Below, piece after piece: positions 33,536-45,984 of a DNA stretch of 64,000 nucleotides; position 1 is the stretch's first letter, and every line of letters begins with the position of its first letter. The notes beneath the pieces were generated by a model. It did not search any database, was not told where the DNA came from, and worked only from the letters and a program-made list of their open reading frames with translations. This DNA comes from Cinnamomum chago (taxonomy: Eukaryota; Streptophyta; Magnoliopsida; Laurales; Lauraceae), in the NCBI GenBank assembly GCA_038049695.1, contig CP142456.1, positions 74,175,422-74,239,421 on the forward strand, written 5' to 3'. The position numbers were made by a program, and so were the translations under genes.

Positions 33536-35994
33536 GCAACTTCTTGTAGTGTCAACTGATCATGACTTTTGATGATAGAATGTTAGTTGATCATGTAATT
33601 CGATATTTTGTAAATGCAAGACATTTTCTCTTTTGCAAAAGTTAATGTTAAGAAATACCAACAAAATATCAATTGACTTTTTCAAGTGACTATCTTAAGC
33701 CCCCACCAAGTCAAAATCCTGGGTCCGCCACTGCATGTCAGAGGCCCACAATAGAAGAGATCATTTTAAATTATCTATCCACAAAAAGAAAAAAATCAAA
33801 TAAAATTAGCGTTTTAACTTCTTTTTTTTAATTTCGACATCAATTTCAAATTTTTAATTTTGATGGTTAATAATATAGTAAAGCATGTATACAGACTTCA
33901 TAGATGGTCAATCCGCACCCTCCTCTTGCATCTTGTTGAGTCCAATGGTCCCCTAAAAGGCTCTGGTTTTCTGATAGTGTTGCATCTTCATTGCATTTCT
34001 CTACTTAAAAAATATCAAAAGTGTCATGATATATATTTTAACCATTGGCAAAACTAAAATTTTTGATAGAAAAACTTGACAAGTACAATAATAATAATAA
34101 TAATTTGTATATGTTTTGTAATTATTTATTATCTTAATCACTTCTAAAGTTAGTTTAGTCTATGAAAGTTCTCAAAAACATTCTAAGAAACCCAAAAATC
34201 TAAAGAATGTCCCCCTCTTTTCCTTAAAAGGATAATTTTCAAATGATTATGGTTTTGGTGACACGCACATCATCTATGTGGGGTGGATAGGATAAGCTGT
34301 CACTACTTAATTAGTCATTAGATTGAAATTGACAGATGCTTATGAGTGTTTTGTTGAGGGGTGGATTTTTGATGTTACATTCCTCATAAAAATCATGCTT
34401 AGCCATATATGATTAGGTTGGACAGAGGACTATCGATCTATTTATGTCTTAATATTCCGTGGCGTAGAACCACTGCGATGCGAGTCTTCCACAATTTAAA
34501 GAAAAAAAAAGTTTTTCTTGGCTCCTCCGCTACACTAGTACGGTGGCAACTAGCGGTGGATTAGGGTTTTCATTTGAAGGGGGCAAACCAAATAGGTAGT
34601 TGAATTTTGGGGGCAAATTTAGAATTTCCTTGTGGAGATTTTGGGGAACAGATCTGAGATTCTCTTGTGAATTTTTGCAAGCAATTCAAACTTTTTCATA
34701 TGAACTTTGAAAGTAGATTCAGGTCCAACGGGGGCATACATATAGGTCCGCCCATGGGCGGGCTCCTATGAGTAGACAACATACAATTCATAAGTGGTAC
34801 GTCTAGATAACTAATTTAACCACTTCAATTAGGGTTAACTTTTTTCTTTTTAATGATAAGGGCTTCCCCGTAGTATTTAACCCAACAGGACTATTTTTCT
34901 GGGCAAACGCACGGACTCCACACACATGTGCGCCTGATAAGTATAGAGCAAGACTCGAGCACACGACATGGGGAGGAAGCCTGCTCACCCAACTCCCAAG
35001 TGGGTATCAATTAGCGTTACCTAGATCACTATTTCACCATATAATTGGTGATTAGAGTCACAACAACCCAAATGATAGTTTGATTTTTATGGATGATAAA
35101 ATTAAATGATCAACACAATTTTGGTTTATGATTCATTTTTCCAATGGGCTAAGATTCTGTTAGATTGTGAACAAATTTTACATGATCGAGTATCAAAATT
35201 GAAATTCAAATTTAAGTAGGACACGGGCTAATTATGGAATGGCTTGAAATATTATATCTAAAATTTGGCCACACTTGTCAATTAAAGGAGAAAAAAGAAT
35301 TGTCGTATCCATGTAATTTATAAATATATGATTTGCTCATCCTAACCATTAGTGATACAGGAACATTGACAAGAAGAAAGTGACAACCTGCAAATTAGAA
35401 ACACTCATGCTGAGAATTATCTACCGTCCTATGCACTTCACGTTTTTTTTTTTGTCAATATCCGAAATTGTTATTTACTATTTAAGGTTTTAATATGTAA
35501 AAACATTATAGCTAAAAAAATATTATATTTGAGCTTCAAAAACAAATGAAATTTTTCTAAAATGACCATCAAATTATCTACACTTTAATGGAAAATGGAC
35601 CAAGCAGAGGTACAAAATGAATACCCAACCATTATCAAAGTAATTTGAATCCTAGGAAAGTGAGGGTTACATATACCTCGGCACCTTATATCAAGACCCT
35701 TTGATATGCAATGTTCAGTTGTTTACTAGCAGTTCAAGCTTTTGGTATTTTTATTTGTTAAGATGGTATTAAGGCCAAGGGCTAGAAGCCGTGTGTTCAA
35801 ATTCCCAGTACGTGTTTCTGTTGGTGTGGGTCATTTGACGTGTTTCTATGTACATGCAAAGCCCAACACGTGAAAAATCACTTTTAGCAAAAATTATAAA
35901 TTTCAAAATATCCTAAATATTTTGGAAGTTCCACTAAAAGAAAGCATTGAAAACCATAGGTCCAAATGCTTGAAATCAAACATGCACTCACACC

Positions 35995-36483
35995 TAGGGT
36001 TGCGAACAGGACGGTTCCGGATCGAAACTATAGTGGACCCAGCCCCAATGTTAAATAACGATTCCGGTTCCAAAACCGATTTTGACTCGAAACATGTTTT
36101 GTTGTTTCCAGAGCCGGTTCTGATAAAAAAATCTGGATCCGGTTTCTAAACCGGGTCCACCTAAAGGACTAGAATCTAATTCCAAAATCAATTTTAATTT
36201 CTTTTTATTCCCATTTTTTCTTAAGATAAGCATATCGTTCCATTTATAACAATGCATCAAATCTTCTACCTCCAGTATAATACATAAAAAATATTAAAAA
36301 AAATTATTTTAAAGTACAAATTTACTAAATTAATGACTTATATACCGGGTCTATCTGAACTTATATGGATTTAAAATCTGACCCATTTATCAATAGGAGC
36401 ATAAATTAGATTTTAGAACCAGGCCTGTTTATGAGTCGAAACCTAAAAATAAGTTCCGTATCCAATATTTTGGATCAAAACTG
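35995..36483 (-). mobile_element. Truncated copy of a hAT-type MITE family
   Basis: Starts tagggttgcgaacaggacgg. Read forward, it matches the reverse complement of the complete element at 45028-45576 (shared text such as aaataacgattccggttcc and gttttgttgtttccagagccggttctgat). The right end fades near 36483 without the expected terminus. Confidence 0.65.
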
Positions 36484-37841
36484 TGAGATAATCAGAGTAT
36501 CAGGAAACCCCTTTCCTACCCTACTCGCACCCACAGTGGCACCACTTGTTTGCACTTCATTACAAGCGAAATTTTCTTCTTGACGAATGACATTCCCGAG
36601 TCTCCATCCAACGAACCTTCCTTACGTCTAAAAACAGTGCAGCCAAACTAACATGCGCAGCCACCAACGGCTGCAATTGGTTACATAAAGATAAGCGGTA
36701 TTACGTGGCATGCCCCTCCTACCAACAACCTTGGTGGCCCGCATGGCTCACGTTAGCATTCCCACCTCGACCTCGACCACGACGACGACTTATCGTCCGC
36801 CGTTCGTCCCTTGAGAATCTCCGCGTGCGCTTTCAGAAGTCGGACGCGTGTCAGAATTTGGTTGCTCGTTTTGTCGGCTTCCTGGACGACACTTGGACGC
36901 TAATCATAAGAGAAAATTTACAGAGAGACCCTGTAGTTTTTTAAAATCTTGTAATTACGATCCTTAAGTTTGTCACAATATCAAAAGCACTCCTCAATTC
37001 TCTTTTGACATTCTCAAGTACACTTATTAACCATGGTCAAAGTGGTCTTCACTAAAACTTCAGGTTTTGTGTGATGTAGTTTAACCTTGGTTTAAATCAA
37101 TGGGCTCAATAGTAGTTATTAGTTAATGACATGAGCTTTAGCTCTAGAAACATGATAAATATAATGTATTTGAAAAATTATAATGGGTGGTTCTCAATTT
37201 CAAACAACCAAAAAATTTTAAAATAAAAATTATATCTAAGTAAAAACACTTACCATTTTTTATTTCTTTTAGCATTGATTCACTGCCATTATTATGATAC
37301 ACATACATACATATATATATATATATATATCTTGGGTTTGTCACTGCTTAAACTCAATTAACATCCACATAAGTTTTACCATACTGTCTCTGAGTCTTTT
37401 CAATCATTGTTATCATTGAAGTAAGGGAATGAAAATAAACATAATAAAGACACAAAAAGGAGAGAGAAATGCCAAAGTAAATTAGATTTTAAATCCTATA
37501 CTCAATTTTATAAATGCCGTTTCTATGATAAATAAATTAATCATAGTGCTTTACCAAAAAAAAAAATACTTAACTTAATCATAGTGAAGATGGATCTTAG
37601 CTAATTTAAATATATGTATTTTTAAGTTAAGGTGGTCAGAAAGGTTGAGGAGAGCATTTGTTATTCTGAAAAACTCAGAGGTGCATAATGCCAAAAATAA
37701 AAGGGTTTATTTATAAATTTCCCTTCTCTATCATACGATAAGTGTACGCTAAAATTCCAAAAACAGACATAAAATAAAGAAGAGAGATCTTTCAAACGAC
37801 AAATACTGGTCATATTGCCTGTATAAGACTTTTCAGTTAAG

Positions 37842-37882
<41 letters not shown>
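37842..37882. repeat. CT microsatellite in the SnRK2 leader
   Basis: About 20 CT units lie some 70 bases upstream of the SnRK2 ATG. CT-rich leaders are common in plant 5' UTRs and may affect expression. Confidence 0.9.
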
Positions 37883-37888
<6 letters not shown>

Positions 37889-37954
37889 TAAAACTCCAAT
37901 TCGATCTCTGGGTATTTGCGTTTTCTGGGTTTGCATTGATTAGTGGTTTGGGAA

Positions 37955-39076
37955 ATGGAGGAGAGATATGAGCCGTTGAAAGAGCTCGGTTCGGGGAACT
38001 TTGGAGTGGCAAGGCTGGTGAGGGATAAGAAGACTAAGGAGCTGTTTGCTATCAAATACATAGAAAGGGGACCTAAGGTGATGGGATCAATGCCTTGTGT
38101 TTTGGGTGAATTCTGTTTGCTTTTTCTGCTGCTGTTGTTGTTGTTGTTGGGTTTCTTTCTTTTTTGCTTGTTTTGTTGATTGAAATTGGTTTTGTTGGCA
38201 TTCTGTTTGAGTTTGGATAGATTTTGGGTTGTGGTAGGAGTTTGTACTGTTTTTTGGTTCATAAAGTTTGGGACTTGGGTTGGGCTGGTGGGTTTTGTTT
38301 GAATTGGCTGAATTCTGTTGTCTTCGTTACTGTAGTTGGGTTACCTTTTTTCTATCTTTTTTTTTTTTTTTTTTTCTTTTTTAGTTGGTTGAGAGTGGTT
38401 TTGCTTTGCATTTTGTTTTGAGTCTGGATGTAGTTTGGCTTGTGGTATGATGGCTTTGTTTACCTTTCTCCATTTCATGAAATTCATCATGCAATTGGGG
38501 TTGAGCTAGTGGGTTTTGTTTGAATCTGGTTTTGGGAGCTACTATTTGGATCTGGTTTTGGATTTTGGTCTCAATTAGATGCCCTTACCTTGCTCTTCCA
38601 TGAAAAAGAACTTGTTGCCAGTTCCTATGCTCACTTAAAGCTGTTGGTGGTATTGAGATTGTTATTTTATTATTGGGGTCTTTATGTGGATTTTGGATTG
38701 ACTTGATGGATTTGGAATGAAGTGGGATTTGGTTGTTTTGAGCAGATTGATGAGAAAGTGCAAAGAGAAATCATTAATCACAGGTCACTCAGACATCCGA
38801 ACATTGTGCGGTTCAAGGAGGTATGTGATATTGATATATTTTGTCAACATTCTATCCTGCTTTGGATTAGTTTTGAACTTCATTTTTCAATTTATGCAAG
38901 TAAATTCTAGTGGAAGAAAAGCATGGTAAAGATTGAGATGTAATTCACTTGGAATTGGAATATGTTGGTTTCTTTTATCTGTACAACAGTATTAGAGAAG
39001 TGGGTTGATTTGAACTCTTTTTAGTATCCAAGCCTCTTCTTTTGATCTTATTTAAAGTTAGGACTGTGTCAAATAA

Positions 39077-39124
<48 letters not shown>

Positions 39125-42100
39125 AATGGTAATAAAATCTCTCCTTGATGCCAGAACAAATTAGCCTATAAACTTGAAAATGTGGGCTTGTTGTGTGGGA
39201 GGGGTTGCTTGACACTGTGATGGTATATATCCCAAGAATCGAGTTTTTTGAACAATCCTAGCCTTCTGATATAACCTATTGTATTTGGACCACTGAATTG
39301 TTCTGATTACCCCATTTACACATCCAGTTGAATTTTCTATTCTTTCTGGTCAGAGTGATTTTCATGTTATATTCATCAATGGAATTACGATTTGGATCCC
39401 TGAATTGGTGTGCTTGCTTGCCACATCTGTGTCAGATGAGGGTGCCAAACACTGATGCTTTGCAGGAGGCTACTCACCGTCAGATCAAGTCACTAATGGC
39501 CTAGCTTCTAATGATTGCAATGCACCAGCTTTCAGAAGCTGAAACTGATTATTTTAATAAGTTCTCTTTATATTTATTTTTTGAAATATGAAAAGTAAAC
39601 TTCTAAATGGCTACTACGAAAAAACCATCCACTTATTTGATGATAAAATGGAAATGAAGCTTTCTTTAAGAAAAGGAACCATAATTTCAAGATCCGAGGA
39701 TATGTAGCATTTGTTTTTTAATTAGATTTCTGAGCATTAATGCATTCTTCAACTACTTGCTCTTCTACTGAATTACATCCCAGTGAATTACTGCTGGATT
39801 ATGAATTGTATAAGAGGGTGATAATTGATAATCCCATGCAGGTTTTGCTAACGCCAACACATCTAGCCATCGTAATGGAATATGCTGCTGGTGGTGAGCT
39901 CTTTGAGAGGATTTGCAGTGCTGGACGATTTAGTGAGGATGAGGTCTTTCAACTTGTACCTTCATTTAAGAATATGATCACCCCCTTTCCAGTCTTTTTC
40001 CTCTGTTCTTTGAGCATATAAAAATCCTCTGTTTCTGTTATAGTTAGTTTCTATTTGTTTGGCAACATTTGCATATGCAACAGGCAAGATTTTTCTTCCA
40101 GCAGCTAATATCTGGAGTCAGCTACTGTCATTCTATGGTAGGTCCTGTGCTGATGCTATTTGCTGTGTTAGCAATGTAGAATTGAATAGTTCGATGTCAT
40201 CTTTCTGCTATTCTTGCAGGAGATATGTCACAGGGACCTTAAATTGGAAAATACACTATTGGATGGAAGCCCAACGCCACTCCTCAAAATTTGTGACTTT
40301 GGCTACTCCAAGGTAATACACATTTGAAGAGACTGTTTAGGTCCACAGTGACCAGAAAAAATATGAAATGTACCATTACCAAGCCATGAAGCAGAGTGGA
40401 CAAACCATCTGGTTAACCTGGCCTGAAAATCAGGCAGGTTAGCTCTTTAGTGGGGGGATGTTCTGCACATTGAAAATAGACCATTGAAGACTCCAGTTTT
40501 ACATACATGATTGGCCCTCCTGATGATTGGACTAGCCAAATGTTTGGCATGGGGTGAGGGGACATTGATGGAGGGGCACATACAATGGATGGCTTCACCA
40601 TTCATAGATGTATACCATTTATGCACAGGTAACTACGTTTTTAGTGGTTTCTTTGATCTGATTACAGTCTGCGTTGCTGCACTCACAACCCAAGTCAACA
40701 GTAGGAACGCCAGCATACATTGCTCCAGAGGTCCTATCACGAAAGGAGTATGATGGAAAGGTAATACTCTTCCTCTCTTACTTGTTCTGGTAAATATGGT
40801 TTACTGAACTCTTCCAATTAATTATAGAAACATGGTCTATTTGAAGTTTAAACTCAATGAAGGTAGTAAGCCCTCTTGTCAAGGCTAGATCTAGAGAGGT
40901 CTCCTAAATCCCCTAGGCCTCTGAGTTCTGCTCTCAATTTAGTTGCATAGATACCCTTGTTTTATCTGTCAAAAATCAAAATCAATAACCAACTACTTGC
41001 AAACACCTTGTGCAAGAACTTAAGCTGCAGCTCAACAGGCCTACCGCAATGGGATATATTCCAAATAAAAAACCCAGGGCTGGTTTGGCACCGTGTAATG
41101 GTTATCTTTCATCTTATTACCATGACATCATGCATTGGCACGAGTATAATTACGCTTGAATATAGAGTTGCTTCCTAATTTGAATTGTTAATATTTCTTC
41201 CTGCAATCTTCAGATAGCAGATGTTTGGTCTGGCGGTGTGACGCTCTATGTGATGTTAGTGGGAGCATATCCATTTGAAGATCCTGAAGATCCTAGAAAT
41301 TTTCGGAAGACAATTGGAGTGAGTTCTCTTTGCACAACCTCAAACGAGCATCAATATAAGGTGTCAAAAGGTCACACTATGGTCACCCAGAGCCCAACAC
41401 AGTAGAGCCAAGACAGTGCTCAATCTGGTAGAAATTGGTCACAGCTGGGCTGGTCCAAGTTGCTTACACCATTTACAGCCTTTGTTACATATGATTATGG
41501 AACTGATTCTTTGTTACCTTTATGCATAACAGAGAATAATGAGCGTTCAATACTCCATACCAGAATATGTAAGAGTATCTGCAGACTGCAGGCACCTCCT
41601 TTCTCGAATTTTTGTTGCCAATCCATCAAAGGTAAGCTCCTCAACATCAACTGTTCATAGCCTTTCTACTCCATGTTCTACTTATAGAAATTCTAATGGC
41701 TACATTTTCATTGAATTACCGTATCTTCATTGTAAGAAAACATCCCAATATATATGATAGAAGATAAAGATACTTAAATAAATTCAAACCTATTCAAAAT
41801 TCAGGCACATTTCCTAACATCTCTAAAACAACTGACATAATTCATTGTCTTTAATTCTCTTTGAAGAGGATCATGATCCCCGAGATAAAAACCCACCCCT
41901 GGTTCCTCAAGAACTTGCCTAGAGAGCTAGTGGAAATAGAGAAAAAAACCTATGAGAGTGTTGGCAGTGATGAACCAAGTCAGAGTGTAGAAGAAATAAT
42001 GCGGATTATACAAGAAGCAAGGACACCAGCGCAAGGTGCCCAGGCTGGTGGGCAGCAGTCTGCCGATGCTGAAACTGAAGGAGACTCTGAAGAAGTGGAT

Positions 42101-42130
42101 AACAGTGGTGATTTCGTCGCACATGTGTGA
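37955..42130 (+). CDS. SnRK2 serine/threonine kinase, subclass II (SAPK1-3 / SnRK2.7-2.8 type)
   Basis: Nine exons join in frame: 37955-38077, 38746-38820, 39842-39943, 40084-40137, 40220-40312, 40668-40760, 41214-41318, 41533-41631 and 41867-42130. They give 335 residues, and nine exons is the standard SnRK2 pattern. Kinases of this family act in osmotic-stress and abscisic-acid signalling. Visible are the glycine loop GSGNFGVA (12-19), the ATP-binding Lys34, HRDLKLEN with Asp124, DFG (144-146), and the activation loop [13 protein letters not shown]. That loop has Ser155 and Ser159 equivalent to the regulatory serines of OST1. The SnRK2 box is [15 protein letters not shown]. The acidic tail ending SGDFVAHV fits the subclass II pattern of SAPK2 and SnRK2.8. 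The usual DVWSCG reads DVWSGG here. Confidence 0.93.
39081..39122. repeat. TA microsatellite in SnRK2 intron 2
   Basis: About 21 uninterrupted TA units lie in the 1 kb intron between exons 2 and 3. Confidence 0.95.
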
Positions 42131-43547
42131 GCAATGCAACAACTGTATTTATAAATACACTGATTGTGTGTATGCATACCTCAAGGTATACTGACTTACT
42201 GAGATATACTGGAGTGTTGTGTCCACATTGTACTTGGATGGGACTGCATTTGAAAATTAGATTCTCTCACTTTGTTATTGTTAGAGATTTTTTTTAATAA
42301 ATCCCCAACATATATTTTCTGGATTTAATCCATGAAACGTTTTCACACACTTAGTTTTCCATATCAAAGCTGGGAGAGAAAATCGCCACTCATTTTGCAA
42401 CACTCTCATCTTGTTTGGAAACCCACTTTACAGGTGTACATTGGGAGGAGAATTTTTCCTTTCAAAGTTTCAGATAGAAATTGACGTATTTAACATAATA
42501 TTTTTCATGGATTGAACCTCGAAAATACAATCTGAATATTTATTGAAAAAATTCTAAAAATTTGCTATGATTTTCAAAAATCTCCAACAATTATTTGCCT
42601 AATGGATTGTGGTATGTCTTACTTTTGTTTCTTCCATACTTTCTAGTGGTTCTTCCTTTTTTATACCTTAGCTCTCTTTTATTTGGAAGTCCTTCGAAGG
42701 AGGTGAAACACAAGCTTTAACAACTCTTATGAAGAAATTAAAAAGTGAAATGCACTATTATCTAGCTAAAGCACATCCAAAATATGATGAACACAAAAGA
42801 GCCCTTTTCTTTGCTCAGTATTGAACTCAAAGGAATTATAACCAAATGCATTCATATCAGAAGGGCTAATTGAAGAAATAAAGGTGAAGATCTACAGATG
42901 ACAATAAAATAGTCTCCCCTTTTGTAGGAATTGAATACTCAGTCATCAGCCTAGAAACTCAAATCCTAGGGAAGTGGGGGTCCCATTACATCTCCATCTT
43001 ATCCATCGCTCTGCACCTTTTATCATTTTATTGTCATATCTTAATTCACCATGATTCTATGAATTCAACACTGCAAACAAATGTGTCCAAAGTAATTAGA
43101 ACTCATCAAGATGACAAGACACCCGAGAAGTTTCCCCCATGACAAATCACCACCTCTCTTATTTTACCATCTTTTACATTTGACCCTCTGGATTTATTTT
43201 CCATTAAGAGCCATCAATGAGATACCCAGGATCACCTCTGAGTTTGAATTCAGACATATCTTTCTATAACAGAAGACACTTCATATGACAGGCATTTAAC
43301 ACAAAAAACTATTAAATTCTGTGTTAAACACCAACCTATAGCAAGGAATTGGAAATTACAGGAGTAATGAGACAAGTCTAACAAAGAAACCCATTACAGG
43401 GACATAATGACATTCATGATACTGATACAACAATACATGCATAAGAGGAATTTATTAATAGCTTATTATCCTATAATGATCATTAGTTTATCTAATGACA
43501 AAGCTTCAATTTCCTTACGCAACAACCCAAATTAAAAGCTACACACT
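42131..43547. other. Convergent spacer between SnRK2 and PR-10, no gene seen
   Basis: Should contain the 3' ends of both converging genes. AT-rich, with no coding or repeat structure recognised. Confidence 0.5.
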
Positions 43548-44140
43548 CTACACATACACATCAGGATTCGCAACAAGGTATCCTTCAATTGCTTTAAACA
43601 TTGCCAACATACTTCCCATCATTTCTTTCGTTTCGGCTTCTGTTGGAAGGCTCTCTTCAATGGTCTCATACTCAGAATTCAACTTGCATAAACTACCCCC
43701 ATTGGCGCCACCTTCAAATTTGAGCTCAAATGAAGTAGACTTCACTTTGTTCCCTATAAGGCCTCCCTCTATGACAGAGTATCTGAATACATGCTTCTCT
43801 TCATCGATTGTGTCAATGCGGTCCTTCCAATAGCTAAAGTCCTTGATCACTGCATGTTTAAGACAAGTAATACATACAAACAAAAAACTAAACTAAATAC
43901 AGACTCCAAACCAATTAAAAAAAAATGAAAAATCTGAGCAGTGTGATGATATGCTACCACTGGTGAAGTTGGATTGCCTTATGGTGCCGACACGCCATCA
44001 CCTTGGAGAGTGACAACGCTCGATATGATGTCGGGCATCAGCTTGGGCATGAGGTTGTGTGAGTCCTTCACCATTGCCATCCACAATCTTGATGGCGAAA
44101 CGGGGGACAGTACCTCATTGCTCAATGAACCAGCAACCAT
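43548..44140 (-). pseudogene. PR-10/Bet v 1 family gene with a one-base frameshift in exon 1
   Basis: Two exons: 44140-43958 and 43849-43548. The protein starts MVAGSLSNEVLSPVSPSRLW, as PR-10 and Bet v 1 proteins do. It continues through SHNLMPKLMPDIISSVVTLQ and GDG. In exon 2 it carries DRIDTIDEEKHVFRYSVIEGG and ends MFKAIEGYLVANPDVYV. These proteins bind small hydrophobic ligands in a cavity. After GDG the frame reads VSAP and hits a stop at about 44000. Shifting by one base restores the expected family text IRQSNFTS and joins correctly to exon 2. One G therefore seems to be missing near 44005 (ggcgtgtc where ggcggtgtc is expected). It is either a recent pseudogene or an assembly error. All else, including splice sites, is intact. 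Confidence 0.82.
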
Positions 44141-44224
44141 TTTGTTCTACAATCTTAGGATTTAGAAGTTTTCTTGTTTTCAAGGAATGAGTTCCTCTTG
44201 TGTGTGGAGATGAGAGTTGCATGA

Positions 44225-44228
<4 letters not shown>

Positions 44229-44265
<37 letters not shown>
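44229..44265. repeat. TA microsatellite upstream of PR-10
   Basis: (AT)n of about 18 units lies about 90 bases upstream of the PR-10 start codon, within its likely promoter or leader. Confidence 0.95.
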
Positions 44266-44270
<5 letters not shown>

Positions 44271-44459
44271 TGAGGATATGGAATTCTGATTTCTAGATTT
44301 TGGCTCCACAGATTGCATAGAAATTCTTGGCCTTGTTTGAGTTAGAAGTACAGTTACAGAATGCTGAAAACAAAGAGATTCTTCAGATTGTCTTGTATTA
44401 AAAATAATAAAATAAGACAAGGGAACAAGGGATTGATATCTGGTGTCCAAAGGAACAAA

Positions 44460-45027
44460 TTTATTTTAGCTTCCTAGGAGTTCTTTTCCCATATGAGTGG
44501 AACAGCCCTCATGGACCATGTCATTTGTAATGTCCCTACAGAAACAAGCCTCTAGACAACAGAAAAATGGCTTGTAGCACAACCAGTGCATATTCATTCT
44601 CATTAGAATCCTTGCCCCACAATTACTGCATCTAAACATGGAATCAGGGTCTTCTGCCCTATAAATCCATCAGTGGGGCCCACCTCTTAACTCAAAACTG
44701 GTCAATGTTACGTATACTGGCAATGGGTTGGATTTTAATCTAATTGAAGCTGGGCCTACAATCAGATTCATCATGTGGATAGCATTAATCTTAATACAAC
44801 AAAAGTGAAGATAACGAAATCACATGTTAACATTGTGCTTTAAACATGATAACCTGATGGTGCACCCTACTTTTATCAAAGTGAGATTTGGCCCCGGGGA
44901 TGGTTTTATATGGCTGGATCAAAGAATTATCTTAGGCTGGGCCTAGAGTCGGGGTTCCTTATCATGAAATACTGCTAGTAAACAGAGAAAAATGTATTGA
45001 TTCTAGTAGGATTTGTTGCCTTGTGGA
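44460..45027. other. Spacer, nothing recognised
   Basis: Upstream flank of the PR-10 gene up to the hAT-type MITE. No coding or repeat structure was seen. Confidence 0.4.
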
Positions 45028-45576
45028 TAGGGTTGCAAACGGATATCGGATTCTCCGATTGCCCTCCGATTGCCCGGAAGTTCCGATCCGTAAAAACCCA
45101 AGTCTGGAACCTATTTTAGGTTCCGATTCATAAACGGGTCAGGGTCCGAAACCTAATTTAGGTTCCAATTGATAAACAGGTCCGGTTCCGGGTCCATATA
45201 GGTTTCGACCAATGGACCCGAGACCCGGCATTTGAGCATTTGATATTGCAAATTGTACCTGAAAGCCAACTTTTTGTAGACATTTTTATGTATAATATTA
45301 GAAGTAGTAGACTTGATGCACCGTTATAAGCTGAATGATATGCTAATTTTAAGAAAAATGAAGAATAAAGAGAAATTATAATTGATTTTGAAACTAGATT
45401 TCAGTCCACTGGGTGGACCCAGTTCCGGAACCGAATCCTGATTTTCCTATCAGAACCGGTTCTGGAACCAACAAAACAAATTTCTAGTCAAGATCAGATC
45501 CAGAACCGGTACCATTATTTAAAAATAGGTCGGATCCATTATGTTCCGATCCAGAACGATCCCTTTTGCAGCCCTA
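45028..45576 (+). mobile_element. hAT-type MITE, complete (549 bp)
   Basis: Left end tagggttgcaaacgg and right end (reverse complement tagggctgcaaaaggg) are matching terminal inverted repeats. They are flanked by an 8-bp duplication with one mismatch, cttgtgga at 45020-45027 and cttatgga at 45577-45584. The interior is made of repeated ccggttcc/ggaaccgg and gggtccg text and encodes nothing. A truncated copy in opposite orientation is at 35995. Confidence 0.8.
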
Positions 45577-45984
45577 CTTATGGAGTGCATAACCAACGCA
45601 CAAACTCTGCCTAGTAAGTCAGGATTTACGTTGGCCCTTGACAAGTGAACGCCCCCTAATTTGTAGGATAATAAAACATTGTACTTAGACTAGGTAGGGG
45701 TGCGCCTGGCCCATGCAGTAGTGCAACGCAAGGGCAACACTTGAGGACCCCAGTAACAAGCTACTGTGATGGGCCCTCCCCCAGAAAAAAATAATTTAAT
45801 ATCATGTGACCCAATGGGCCACGTATCAGATATTAAACTGATAAAAGCCAAAAGGCCTTCCAATGTGGGATACAATAAGCTTCTTACACTAAACACTCAC
45901 CTAAACCATACCTTCTACCAAAAAAAACATGACCATCACTAACATAAACAATGCCTTGTACCCAAAAACATGACCATTGATATC

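Larger units (their letters stand above)
18666..33551 (-). mobile_element. CACTA (En/Spm) transposon with transposase genes and captured host exons
   Basis: The element starts cactacaacagaagacagtt and ends aacttcttgtagtg, the canonical CACTA ends. It is flanked by the expected 3-bp duplication tca (18663-18665 and 33552-33554). It is 14,886 bp long. All its main genes run on the minus strand: a TNP2-like transposase (29772-26172) and a TNPA-like protein (25231-23348). Both ends carry arrays of ACCGACG...CGTCGGT hairpins, the presumed TNPA-binding sites. It also carries an extra ORF (25957-25370), three IspH exons, a (GA)n-rich 5' region, and internal repeats. It sits inside a hAT element. Confidence 0.93.
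17439..33733. mobile_element. hAT-type transposon (non-autonomous), split by a CACTA insertion
   Basis: The left end cagtggcggact and the right end (reverse complement cagtggcggacccagg) form matching terminal inverted repeats of the plant hAT type. They are flanked by an 8-bp duplication with one mismatch: catgtcgg at 17431-17438 and catgtcag at 33734-33741. Removing the nested CACTA (18666-33551 plus one copy of its 3-bp duplication) leaves an element of about 1.4 kb. That remnant encodes no transposase. It contains a 77-bp tandem duplication (17477-17631) and a possible captured host exon (17784-17925). Confidence 0.8.
33742..37954. other. Spacer between the nested transposon and the SnRK2 gene
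   Basis: AT-rich. Contains a degraded hAT-like piece at about 34546-34757 (tagcggtggattaggg ... ggtccgccc), a truncated hAT-type MITE at 35995-36483, and a TA microsatellite near 37311-37330. The possible core promoter and a CT-rich leader of the SnRK2 gene are at the right edge. No gene was seen. Confidence 0.5.

Noticed and set aside
34840-35030. tRNA-like or SINE-like text on the minus strand
   Set aside because: Weak A-box and B-box resemblance only; no tail or target duplication.
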